From Rubrivivax sp. (GTDB lineage Bacteria; Pseudomonadota; Gammaproteobacteria; Burkholderiales; Burkholderiaceae_C), in the NCBI GenBank assembly GCA_027489455.1, contig JAIXZR010000237.1, forward strand, positions 1 through 64,000: a stretch of 64,000 nucleotides of DNA. Direction: 5' to 3'. Every line of letters starts with the position of its first letter. Position 1 is the stretch's first letter. The notes below the pieces were generated by a model. It saw only the letters and a list, made by a program, of their open reading frames with translations, did not search any database and was not told the DNA's origin. Shown in pieces: positions 51,158 through 59,825 of the stretch. Both the position numbers and the translations under genes were made by a program.

Positions 51158-52531
51158 TCAGGCCAGCCGCACCAGAGTCGCGTAGTCGTTCCCTTCAGCG
51201 AAGATGGGAAAAACGACAGGCGTTTCACTGGGCTGCGCTGCTGATGGCATCAGAACGTTGACCACCGGACGCGTCTGGTAGCAGATGCCGTCAACGTCCA
51301 GTTGCACGCTGGTCAGGGTGTTTTTTACCCCGTTGTTGGTGACGGTGCCGAAACCAGTGGCGATGTGCGGCGTGCTGATTTCAGCGTCCAGCACACCCGA
51401 GCTGCAAATGAGCTGCGGATAACCGTAGGCCCCGCCAGTCGGCACGATATCCCCCGTGGCGTAAGGGAACGTGCCGCCGCTCACGATCACCATGGACGAT
51501 ACGAAGAAGTTTCCGGCCAGGGCACAGGTAAAGCCGCTGCCGCCGTTATGGTTGATGGTGAAGTTTCCGAAGAAACCGCCACCAAAGCCGATATTCCCCA
51601 CAGCGCCGCCATAGTCGATGATTTCCACGGCGGTAACTTTGCCGGCCGCAGCCGCGACAGGCCGCAGTTGCGCAACGTTGGAGCCGGTGTCGGGGTAAAT
51701 GTCGTCGGGGTGCCTGACGACGCGGCAGCTCAGCTTGTGAACGTCCAGGCCGGCGCCCGTCCAGATTTCGGTCCACAGCCCTGACTGCGCCGTGATCTGG
51801 TCGTTGCCGGTCGCCGTGCAAGACGTAATGACGCCAGATTCGTCACGGTTCACGCAGAATTGCGGCGTACGGAAAGGCGGGGTCTGCTGCGAGACATCCC
51901 ATTCAATCGTCGGCTGGTGGGAATACAGGCCGCCTGCATCCACCAGCATCGTGACTGCGCCGCCAACGGTACAGCGCAGTTTCCCAGGCGGGTTGCCGAT
52001 GCCCACGGTGATGGTCGGTGGGTTACTAGCGGAGTAACCAGAGCCGCCCACAATGGCCGTGACGCCGCCTAGGCAGTTGCCGGTATTCACGACGCGATGC
52101 GAGGCACCGTTGCTGGTGAATTGATACGTGCCGCCGCGCTGCAGTTGACGATTGCGCCATACCAGGCGCTGCGCGTCCCACTGCTGCAGTTGGATGTAAG
52201 GGCCGATGTCCTGCAGCGACCATGCGCCCGCCGGCACGAGATACGCGCCGCCAGAAAGCAGAGTGAGCCGGTTGAAATCGGATGCCGCACGAATCCCACC
52301 CCCTGGCACCGGGTATAGAGAATCGTTCGGACCGGCCAGCGCGGTTTGCTCTTCGTTCCCCCACATCACTGGCACCGAGGGAACGAAGCGCGAAGGTCCG
52401 AGGCGGATGGCCTTGTTTTCCGACACCAAGCGGTCCGCCAGGCTGTCTTCCAGATCGTATTGCTGGCCCGCTTGCAGCAGCGTTCCGTTGGCGCCGAAGG
52501 CGCTGGTGATCATGCGAACGGTCGTGGGCAT
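51158..52531 (-). CDS. Unidentified phage protein, Gly-rich predicted beta structure
   Basis: 457 aa intact ORF within the head module; no recognisable family. Confidence 0.7.
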   Translation of the reverse strand: MPTTVRMITSAFGANGTLLQAGQQYDLEDSLADRLVSENKAIRLGPSRFVPSVPVMWGNEEQTALAGPNDSLYPVPGGGIRAASDFNRLTLLSGGAYLVPAGAWSLQDIGPYIQLQQWDAQRLVWRNRQLQRGGTYQFTSNGASHRVVNTGNCLGGVTAIVGGSGYSASNPPTITVGIGNPPGKLRCTVGGAVTMLVDAGGLYSHQPTIEWDVSQQTPPFRTPQFCVNRDESGVITSCTATGNDQITAQSGLWTEIWTGAGLDVHKLSCRVVRHPDDIYPDTGSNVAQLRPVAAAAGKVTAVEIIDYGGAVGNIGFGGGFFGNFTINHNGGSGFTCALAGNFFVSSMVIVSGGTFPYATGDIVPTGGAYGYPQLICSSGVLDAEISTPHIATGFGTVTNNGVKNTLTSVQLDVDGICYQTRPVVNVLMPSAAQPSETPVVFPIFAEGNDYATLVRLA

Positions 52532-52552
52532 GGCTTGCGTCCTGGCGTCGCG

Positions 52553-53104
52553 CTACATGCGCGTGATGATTTGCTGGCGGGGCGAGAAGCCTGCCGCCAG
52601 GCGCTGGGCGGCCCGCTCGCTGGCCACGTCGCGCTTGGCTGCTTGCAGGGCCTGCAGCAGCTGGGCCACGTCGCGGAAGACCATGCGCCGGCCGGCGAGG
52701 GTGTATTCGGAGACCGTGAACTGGCCAGAGGCCAGATAGTCGCTGTAGGCGGCTTGCAGATCAGCAAGCACCCGCTCTGCCGACGACAGCAGGCTGCGGG
52801 CCGTGGTGCCGCTGGCAGCGGGGTCTGGCAGCACCAGCAGGCTGCCCGCGGGCACGCTGTGCCTGGCGCCGGCCAGGGTGTAGACGATGCGCGCGCTGTA
52901 GGCGCCGGCCGCCCAGGTGGCGGTGGCGCTGGCTTCCTCGGCCACCGCGTGATCGGCACCATCGGCCGCACTTTCCAGAACGATGTTGTTCGGCCCGATC
53001 AGCACCAGCTGCGCCTGCCAGCCCGCGCTGGCGGGGTACGCAGCGCCGCTGAGCGTGGCGCTGAAGCTGTCGCCTGCGGTGTGTTGGGCTGGGATGCTGT
53101 TCAC
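52553..53104 (-). CDS. Phage head-module protein, hypothetical
   Basis: GTG start proposed; beta N-terminal half (SIPAQHTAGDSFSATLSGAAYPAS) and helical C-terminal half. Confidence 0.55.
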   Translation of the reverse strand: MNSIPAQHTAGDSFSATLSGAAYPASAGWQAQLVLIGPNNIVLESAADGADHAVAEEASATATWAAGAYSARIVYTLAGARHSVPAGSLLVLPDPAASGTTARSLLSSAERVLADLQAAYSDYLASGQFTVSEYTLAGRRMVFRDVAQLLQALQAAKRDVASERAAQRLAAGFSPRQQIITRM

Positions 53105-53175
53105 ACCCCGTAGGGTGCCCGGCGGGGCGGAACAGGGGGCGGCCAGTTGTTCCGGCCGGCATGGCAGGGCCAGGG

Positions 53176-53466
53176 CTACGGGCGGCGCAGCTGCTCGAAG
53201 ATCTTTCGCACGTAGCGGTCGCTCACGCCCAGGCGCTCGCGGATCTGCGCGGGCGTCAGCGCGGGATCGGCTTCGGCGAGCTCCACGATGCGGGCTTTGG
53301 CGCTGGTGCTGGGCGCGCGGCTGATGTGGTGCGTGGCGCCGCCCAGGCTGCTGCGCAGGCGGCGCTCTGCCGCGTCGATGCCGGCCTGCAGCGCGTCGGG
53401 CGGGGCGCCGGTGGCTTCGACGGTCTCGCGCACGACGCGCAGGATGATGGCCAGCGCGTCCATCAT
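53176..53466 (-). CDS. Small HTH-containing protein in packaging module
   Basis: LTPAQIRERLGVSDRYVRKIFEQLRRP helix-turn-helix; ATGA overlap with terminase stop. Confidence 0.65.
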   Translation of the reverse strand: MMDALAIILRVVRETVEATGAPPDALQAGIDAAERRLRSSLGGATHHISRAPSTSAKARIVELAEADPALTPAQIRERLGVSDRYVRKIFEQLRRP

Positions 53467-55631
53467 CGGCTGGCCGGGCGCTGCCGGGCTTGCTGGATCT
53501 TCGCCATGTAGTCGTTAGGGGCGGTGGTTGCGGGGGTGAGGCGCACAGGCGCAAGGCGCGCACCGGGCAGGGCGCGAACGGGGATAGGGGCGTCTTCTTC
53601 TTCGTGGGCTTGGTGGGCTTCAGCGGCCGGGCCGTCTTCGGGCGGCTGCACTGCAGGCGCATCTGCAGCGGCGGGCCCGGCCTGGCCGGTGGCCTGCGCA
53701 GGGGCCGGCAGCGCGGCCGCGGGCGCGAACAGGTCGCCGCTGGCAGGCTGCACCAGAGCTTCCAGCCTGTCCCAGGCCAGCTGGGTGTACAGGTGCAGGC
53801 CCATGGCGTGGGTGCAGAACAGGGCGTAGACGCTGCAGTCCAGCACTTCGTTGCGGGCGTTCTTGACGTTGACCCACTTGTATTCCATGCCACGGGCGGT
53901 GCGCTGGGGCACGCGGCTTTCGCAGGTGAGCTGGGCGTAGAACTCGGGCGGCAGGTCTTTGCTGAAGTGCACGTACCCCGGGCCGGGCTTGGTGACCAGC
54001 AAGCGGCCGTAAAGCAGATCCTTCGCGGTGTCGGTGCCCACGTGCCACAGGCGCACGCCGCGCTTGACCACGCCGCCGCGCCAGTTGACGTCCATCAGGC
54101 TGGCCTTGCCCTTGATCATCTTGGTGGGCTGCGGGTCGCCGCGCACGGCGTAGACGCGGCGCCTTTCGCGGGTGCGGCAGTAGTTGTAGGCCTGGTGGGT
54201 GAAGTGGCCCTGCGTGTCGATGGCTGCGGCTTCAATGCGCATGGGCCGGCCGCTGGCGTGCTGGAAGACGGTGGCCAGGAAGGGGTCTAGCTTCTCATCC
54301 CATTCGCGCTGGTCGGCCGGGTTGGCGTAGATGACGCTGTAGGCCACGACCCACATTTCTTCGCCGCGGCCGATGGCGTACACGACCACTTCGAAGCGGT
54401 TGTCTTGCACGTCGATGCCGCACACCAGCACCAGGCCGCCATAGGGCACGGTGAACAGGCGGTAAGGCTCGGCCCGGCGTGAAAGTGCGTGTTCGTCGGC
54501 CTTCTCGAAGACCTCTTCCCACAGTTCGCCCAGCGTTTCGTTGACGAAGGTGATCAGGGGGCCGTTTTCCCCGCCCTTCGCCTTGGCCTTGGCTTCCAGG
54601 AACTCGCGCACGATGTCTGGCCAGTCGCGCTGCGGGCTGTAGGCGGCCCAGATGGTGAAGGCCACGTGCGCGGGCGGGCGGCAGGGCATGCCGGCGGCAT
54701 CGCGCCAGGTGCCGTCTTGCCCGTAGCGCCAGGCGCCGCAGTGGCTGACCCAGGCGCCCTGGCCATAGACGCGCAGGTAGTCGCCCTGGGTGATGCCGCC
54801 CCGGCAGTGCGGGCACACGTGGCGCAGGGGCGTGGGGTCGCCGCCCAGGCCGCCACCCTTGAAGCCGTGGCGCACGTCTTTGCCGCCCCAGATCAGCGGG
54901 TGTTCTTCGCCGCAGTGCGGGCAGGTTATGTGGTACCGCATCACCGCGTCGGCGTTGTTCTCGCGCGTTTCGATGTGATCCATGCCCTTCACGCGCGGGG
55001 TGCTGCCGGCCACCAGCTTCGGGAAGGGGGCGCCTTCCAGGCGGCCGCGGGCGCCTTCGATCGGATCGACCGACTTTTCGACCATGGGGTCGAAGGCGCT
55101 GGCTTCGTCCAGGATGGCCACTTCCACCGTGATGCGGCGGAAGGCCCGGGCCGCCTTGCCGCCCAGGGTGTGCAGCACGCTGCCCAGGAAGGGCTTCATC
55201 TTCAGCGTGTCGTCTTTGCCGCCGGCCACCAGCACGTCGCGCATCACGCGCATGTCGCGCAGCATGGGGTCGACTTCGCTCTTGACGAAGCTGTCTCGAT
55301 CGTCGTCGGTGGGCTGCCACAGGGCCTGCTTACGGCGCCGGTGCGCGGCGTTGTAGGCGATGAAGGCCACCAGGGTCTTGGTGTAGCCCACGCGCTTGCT
55401 CTTGCGCACCGTGACTTCGGTGATCGCGTCGTTGCTGAAGGCGTCCATCCAGCCGCGCTGGAAGGGGTAGCTTTCCCACTGGCCGGTGCTGTGGCTGCTT
55501 TCGGGCGACAGCTGGAAGTGGCGTTCGGCCCAGGTGCTGAGCCGCTCCGGCGGCTGGGCCTTGAACGGCTGCAGCCCGGCCACCAGCGCGGCCTTGATGG
55601 CGCGCACGGTTTCAGGCGGCAGGTTGCGCAT
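53463..55631 (-). CDS. Terminase large subunit (gpA family)
   Basis: PFQRGWMDAFSN, VRKSKRVGYTKTL, ILDEASAFD, CPHCGEEHPL...CPHC, CGIDVQDNRFEV. Confidence 0.95.
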   Translation of the reverse strand: MRNLPPETVRAIKAALVAGLQPFKAQPPERLSTWAERHFQLSPESSHSTGQWESYPFQRGWMDAFSNDAITEVTVRKSKRVGYTKTLVAFIAYNAAHRRRKQALWQPTDDDRDSFVKSEVDPMLRDMRVMRDVLVAGGKDDTLKMKPFLGSVLHTLGGKAARAFRRITVEVAILDEASAFDPMVEKSVDPIEGARGRLEGAPFPKLVAGSTPRVKGMDHIETRENNADAVMRYHITCPHCGEEHPLIWGGKDVRHGFKGGGLGGDPTPLRHVCPHCRGGITQGDYLRVYGQGAWVSHCGAWRYGQDGTWRDAAGMPCRPPAHVAFTIWAAYSPQRDWPDIVREFLEAKAKAKGGENGPLITFVNETLGELWEEVFEKADEHALSRRAEPYRLFTVPYGGLVLVCGIDVQDNRFEVVVYAIGRGEEMWVVAYSVIYANPADQREWDEKLDPFLATVFQHASGRPMRIEAAAIDTQGHFTHQAYNYCRTRERRRVYAVRGDPQPTKMIKGKASLMDVNWRGGVVKRGVRLWHVGTDTAKDLLYGRLLVTKPGPGYVHFSKDLPPEFYAQLTCESRVPQRTARGMEYKWVNVKNARNEVLDCSVYALFCTHAMGLHLYTQLAWDRLEALVQPASGDLFAPAAALPAPAQATGQAGPAAADAPAVQPPEDGPAAEAHQAHEEEDAPIPVRALPGARLAPVRLTPATTAPNDYMAKIQQARQRPASR

Positions 55632-56142
55632 CGGCGGCTTCCTCCGGGTCTTCGGCGGTCAGGTCATCGATGGCGCGGGCCATCAGGTCGGCGGTCTGGC
55701 GCAGCCATTCGTTGCGGGCGCTGGCCAGGACGTCCATCACGGTGTCGATGGCTTCAGGCGGCAGGTCGGGGCAGCGGCGGCGCAGTTCGCCGGGGGCGTG
55801 GTCCATTCGCTGCACCACGGCCTGGCTGGCTGTTGCCAACACCTTCGCCAACACCTGCACGCTGGCGTATTCGCCGCGCTTGATGGCGTTGTTGATGGCA
55901 ATGCCTTCGCGCTGTTCACGGGCCAGCGCGGCGCGCTCTTGCGCCAGATCCAGGCCGCCCGCCTGGCTGCCGAGGCGGCCGGCGGCTTGTTCCCGCAGGC
56001 GGTGGCAGTAGGCCAGCAGCCACTGCGCGCCCGTGGCATCGCCTTCCAGCGTGCCGTTGCGCAGCAGGTCGCTGACGGCCTGCTGGGAAATCCCTACCAG
56101 GGCGCCGAAGTCAGCCTGCCGCATGGGCTGATTCAGCACCAT
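55612..56142 (-). CDS. Terminase small subunit-like (Nu1-type HTH) protein
   Basis: MRQADFGALVGISQQAVSDLLRNGTL HTH; immediately upstream of terL. Confidence 0.75.
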   Translation of the reverse strand: MVLNQPMRQADFGALVGISQQAVSDLLRNGTLEGDATGAQWLLAYCHRLREQAAGRLGSQAGGLDLAQERAALAREQREGIAINNAIKRGEYASVQVLAKVLATASQAVVQRMDHAPGELRRRCPDLPPEAIDTVMDVLASARNEWLRQTADLMARAIDDLTAEDPEEAADAQPAA

Positions 56143-56254
56143 ACAACCCCTGTAGAGACGGCCGTGAACAGTCTGCGAACGGGGTCCGAACCACCCCTTC
56201 CCCACACGCCCTGGGAGGGACCCCAAAACGCACAGCGTTGGTGCATAGGCGCAT

Positions 56255-57127
56255 TCACCGCGCGGCCCCTGGGTTGACGATGACCTTCAGCGTTTCATCG
56301 AAGGCCCGCTCGATTTCCTGCGGCAAGCTGCGCTCGACAGCCAGCTGCGCCGTGTAGAAGAAGTCGAAGCGCTCCGCCTCGTACGACGCGCGCGGCACGA
56401 AGATCAGCACCGGCTTCGGGTCCGCGCGCCCAGCCGCGAACTGCCGGATCTGGTACACGCCCGGCAACAGCTTGCCCCGCCCATTCGGGAACGCGACGAA
56501 CTGCCCGCCCGCCCGCGTGTACGCGCTCTTGATCCGCCGCACCTTCGCCTGCGCCAGCTTCGCATCCGATCGATTGACCGGCCCCGTCAGCCGCCGTTGC
56601 TTGAATGCTGCCGTCTGCCGCAGCACAGCCCTATCGCCGCTGGTCAACCGTGGAAGGCTGCGCGTGCTCCCCACCGTCGTGTCGATCCGCAACTGGCTCA
56701 AGATCTGCACGATCTGCCCCGCCGACACGTTGCCGAAGCTATCCAGCTTCGCAAACTTCCCCGGCACCGCCCTGTCGCTCGATCTCATGGCCCCGCCCGC
56801 CACCAGTGCCTTCTCGAAGGCTTTGAGCGTGCGATTGCCCCCGTAGATCTGCCACCGCAGGTACTTGATCGCCGGCCGCGCCCCATCGCCCTTGATGCCC
56901 ACGATGGCCTCCGGCTCGCTGGCCGTCGCCGGCCGCAGGAACAGCCCGTTCAGCGTGTAAGGCGTCGGCCGGTCGAAGACATCCCGCATCTCCTTCACCT
57001 CGGCCTTCAGCACCTGCTGGCCCGTGCGCGTCAGCGCGGTGCGCACGGTGCGGCCTGCACGGTCTGGCAGCCCCTGCAGCCGGGCCGTCAGCGCGTCGAT
57101 CTGGCTGGCGTCAAACGTCACCTTCAT
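56255..57127 (-). CDS. Phage virion morphogenesis / HK97 gp10-like protein
   Basis: MKVTFDASQIDALTARLQGLPDRAGRTVRTALTRTGQQVLKAEVKEMRDVFDRPTPYTLNGLFLRPA. Confidence 0.65.
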   Translation of the reverse strand: MKVTFDASQIDALTARLQGLPDRAGRTVRTALTRTGQQVLKAEVKEMRDVFDRPTPYTLNGLFLRPATASEPEAIVGIKGDGARPAIKYLRWQIYGGNRTLKAFEKALVAGGAMRSSDRAVPGKFAKLDSFGNVSAGQIVQILSQLRIDTTVGSTRSLPRLTSGDRAVLRQTAAFKQRRLTGPVNRSDAKLAQAKVRRIKSAYTRAGGQFVAFPNGRGKLLPGVYQIRQFAAGRADPKPVLIFVPRASYEAERFDFFYTAQLAVERSLPQEIERAFDETLKVIVNPGAAR

Positions 57128-57531
57128 GCGCCACCCCCAGCACACACACCAGCGGCGGGACTGGGACGTTCAGCCCCCAGGCTGAATGTCCCTGTCCCGT
57201 TGCGCTTTGTCCCGTAGGCAACAGCAGCCGGGCAAGCGGGACAAATCACCGTCCCGCTTTGTCCCGCCTTGTCCCGGGACAAACGGGACATCCCTGCCGT
57301 AGGCAGGGCGCGCGCGCGAGGCGTCCCGGGACAAAACCCCCCGAACCGGGACAAAACCCCGGTTTTCTGTCCCGCTTGTCCCGCCTGTCCCGGCCGCTGT
57401 CCCGCCGCATGTCCCGTCGCATCGGCGCAACAGCGGGACAAAGGGCGCACCGTTTGTCCCGCTTTGTCCCGCACTGTCCCGGCATCTGTCCCGCTGAAAA
57501 ATGCAGCAATCCAGTTCAGCAGCCACATCAT
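57124..57531 (-). CDS. Hypothetical ORF containing the TGTCCCG/CGGGACA array
   Basis: MMWLLNWIAAFFSGTDAGTVRDKAGQ...; start and stop each form ATGA overlaps with flanking phage genes. Confidence 0.55.
   Translation of the reverse strand: MMWLLNWIAAFFSGTDAGTVRDKAGQTVRPLSRCCADATGHAAGQRPGQAGQAGQKTGVLSRFGGFCPGTPRARALPTAGMSRLSRDKAGQSGTVICPACPAAVAYGTKRNGTGTFSLGAERPSPAAGVCAGGGA
57187..57493. repeat. Array of 22 TGTCCCG/CGGGACA heptamers (16 as TGTCCCG, 6 as CGGGACA on +; three with one mismatch)
   Basis: Direct count; starts at 57187,57193,57208,57237,57250,57260,57270,57275,57284,57322,57327,57347,57368,57377,57386,57398,57410,57434,57455,57465,57475,57487. Confidence 0.92.
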
Positions 57532-59066
57532 TTCTGCGCCCTCCGCACGATCACCACGCCCTGCGCCAGCTCCACGAACCCGCTGTTCTTCGCCCAGGCC
57601 AGCGCCCGGTGGTACGCCTTCTTCTTGCTGTCCACCTTGTCCAGGCCGCAATCCTCGTAGAAGGCCTTGCGCAGCTCTTCGACCGTCATCCCGTTCTGCA
57701 GCAGCCCCAGCAGCAGCTGGTTCTGGCCGCCGCGCCCGGCCTTGCTCTCATGGGCCATGGCCTCGCACAGCGCCTCCGGCGTGTCCAGGTGGGTGGCGTA
57801 CAGCTGGGTGATGTCCTCGCCATCCTCATCCTCCCCCAGCCGCTGCACTTGCATGCGGAAGCTCACATCCGGGAAGAGTTCGCCGTCCTTCTGCTTCACG
57901 CAGTTCAGCGTCACCAGCATCTCGTTTTCGTCGCGGAAGGCCCCCAGCAGAAAGTCCACGTTCGCGCGGATCGCACTGCTGCCCCGCGGCCGCTCGGTCG
58001 ATGAATGCCCGCTGTGGTGCACCACCATCACCGCGCAGCGCCACAGCGCGCGAAAGCGCGTGCCCAGGGCCCGCAGGTAAGCCGCCATCTCGTTGGCGCT
58101 GTTCTCCTCGCCCGCGTACGTCTGGCTCAGCGTGTCCACCACCACCAGCTGCGGCGTCACGCCCGCGCCCTGTGCAGCGTCCACCACCCGCCAGGCATCC
58201 TGCGCCAGGTCCAGGGCCACAGGCACCACGTACAGCGGCGCCTTGCGCCAATCCAGGCCCCGGGCGTGGTGCCAGGCCTGGATGCGCGCCCACAGCCCCG
58301 CACCGCCCTCGGCCGCGATGTAGATCACCGGCCCCTGCCGGGTGCGCTTGCCCAGCCAGCGCAGGCCGTGGCAGATGTGCAGCGCCATGTCCAGCGCCAG
58401 ATACGTCTTGAAGGTGCCACTGCCGCCAAACAGCATCCCGATGCTGTCTGCCGGCACCGTGCGCTTCACCAGCCATTCCACGGCCTCCGCGCTCTGCCGC
58501 AGGCCGTCCAACGGCAAGAAGGGCACCCCCCGCGCCGATGCGCCAATGCGCGATTGGTCCACCCGGCGCACCAGGTCCGCCAGCCGCGCCACCCGCTCAT
58601 CCAGCGGCTGGGCCGCGTCCCAGGCCAGGTGCGTGGCCTCATACAGGCCCGCGATCAACGCGCGCTCTGCCGCCTTCTCCGCCACCACGTGCGCATACCG
58701 CGCAGCGCCGCGCGCGCCCGGCACGCTGGCCTGCATCGTGGCCAGGTACTGCAGCCCGCCGGCGTCTTCCGCCTGGCCGCGGTCGGCCAGCACCTGGTAC
58801 ACCGTCACCATGTCCGCCACCGCGCCCTGCTGCAGCAGCTCGGCCAGCACGCCGAAGACAAGCCGGTGCGCGTGCACGTAGAACATGCTCGAGTCCACCA
58901 GCTGGCTCACGTCTGGCCAGCAGGCGTTGTCCAGCAGCAGGCTGCCCAGCAGGCTTTGCTCGGCCACTTCGCTGAAGGGCAGCACCCGCTGGCCACTCGC
59001 CGCGGGGCCCTCATCCGGCCAGGCCTGGCCGGGCTTGTCGGCGTCCGCCACCGTCACCGCCCCCAT
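57528..59066 (-). CDS. Replicative helicase-like ATPase: DnaB-N-like domain fused to RepA/AAA_25-type core
   Basis: N-terminal VAEQSLLGSLLLDNACWPDVSQLV...; core GMLFGGSGTFKTYLALDMALHI Walker A, LVVVDTLSQTYAGEENS. Confidence 0.85.
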   Translation of the reverse strand: MGAVTVADADKPGQAWPDEGPAASGQRVLPFSEVAEQSLLGSLLLDNACWPDVSQLVDSSMFYVHAHRLVFGVLAELLQQGAVADMVTVYQVLADRGQAEDAGGLQYLATMQASVPGARGAARYAHVVAEKAAERALIAGLYEATHLAWDAAQPLDERVARLADLVRRVDQSRIGASARGVPFLPLDGLRQSAEAVEWLVKRTVPADSIGMLFGGSGTFKTYLALDMALHICHGLRWLGKRTRQGPVIYIAAEGGAGLWARIQAWHHARGLDWRKAPLYVVPVALDLAQDAWRVVDAAQGAGVTPQLVVVDTLSQTYAGEENSANEMAAYLRALGTRFRALWRCAVMVVHHSGHSSTERPRGSSAIRANVDFLLGAFRDENEMLVTLNCVKQKDGELFPDVSFRMQVQRLGEDEDGEDITQLYATHLDTPEALCEAMAHESKAGRGGQNQLLLGLLQNGMTVEELRKAFYEDCGLDKVDSKKKAYHRALAWAKNSGFVELAQGVVIVRRAQK

Positions 59067-59536
59067 GGCCGGCCAGTCGTGATGTCGATGCCCACACCCG
59101 CCGCCGCGAACCCCGCGCCATAGACGCGCTGGCCCGGCAGCACCTGGTACCGCAGATCCACGCCCGGGTACGCCCGCGCCGTGGGCTTACTGGCGCCCGC
59201 GCCGGCCCCGGCCTTCCGCGGCCCGCGCTTGTCTTCACCGCTGGCGCGCCGCTTCGAAAGCGGCACATACGGCTTGTTCACCGCCAGCCAGGCATCTGCC
59301 TCGGCCTGCGTGCCGAACAGCCGGCGCCGCACGCCCGGCAACTCGGCCACCCGCACCTTCAGCTGCCTGTGGCGCGCCAGGTTCAGGATCATCTGGCTGG
59401 CTTGCTGCGCAGTCATCCGCAGGCGCTGCGCAGCTTCGGTGCTGTCCACGCCGCCCGGGCGCCGCGCCAGCTGGTACAGCGCTTCGATGCGTGTCTTGGG
59501 CGGGCCATCACGGCCTGCAGGTGGGCTTGCCATCAT
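59054..59536 (-). CDS. Putative winged-helix phage protein (replication module)
   Basis: RIEALYQLARRPGGVDSTEAAQRLRMTAQQASQMILNLARHRQLKV. Confidence 0.6.
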   Translation of the reverse strand: MMASPPAGRDGPPKTRIEALYQLARRPGGVDSTEAAQRLRMTAQQASQMILNLARHRQLKVRVAELPGVRRRLFGTQAEADAWLAVNKPYVPLSKRRASGEDKRGPRKAGAGAGASKPTARAYPGVDLRYQVLPGQRVYGAGFAAAGVGIDITTGRPWGR

Positions 59537-59825
59537 CAGGGGTCCGGTTACAGGTGTGTTCTAGGGGCCTGCTAGCTGCGGGATACACCGGGCCGTACAC
59601 GGGGCGCACAGTCACCCCATGCGCCACCCAGTTGTCACAGACGGCCACGTTGTCGGGCCCGCGCCGCAGCGCGGCGTCCATCTGCTCGCCACCCAGCGGC
59701 TCGCGGCCGCAAGTCATGCACAGCGCGGCCACGCGGCCGTGAACGTGCTTGGCTTTGCAGCCGCCATCTCGCGGGAAGGGCCTGGGCGATGTGCCGCAGG
59801 TTTCTCCAGATGTCAGCGCGCTCAT
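59508..59825 (-). CDS. Hypothetical Cys-containing phage protein
   Basis: MSALTSGETCGTSPRPFPRDGGCKAKHVHGRVAALCMTCGREPL; ATGA coupling to the Cro-like gene. Confidence 0.5.
   Translation of the reverse strand: MSALTSGETCGTSPRPFPRDGGCKAKHVHGRVAALCMTCGREPLGGEQMDAALRRGPDNVAVCDNWVAHGVTVRPVYGPVYPAASRPLEHTCNRTPDDGKPTCRP

Noticed and set aside
57309-57320. CGCGCGCGCG run as a Z-DNA element
   Set aside because: Short run in a GC-rich genome, within the larger array; not separately supportable
57187-57493. Considered as a CRISPR array
   Set aside because: Repeat unit is only 7 bp, occurs in both orientations and has irregular 5-38 bp spacing with no conserved spacer length or cas genes
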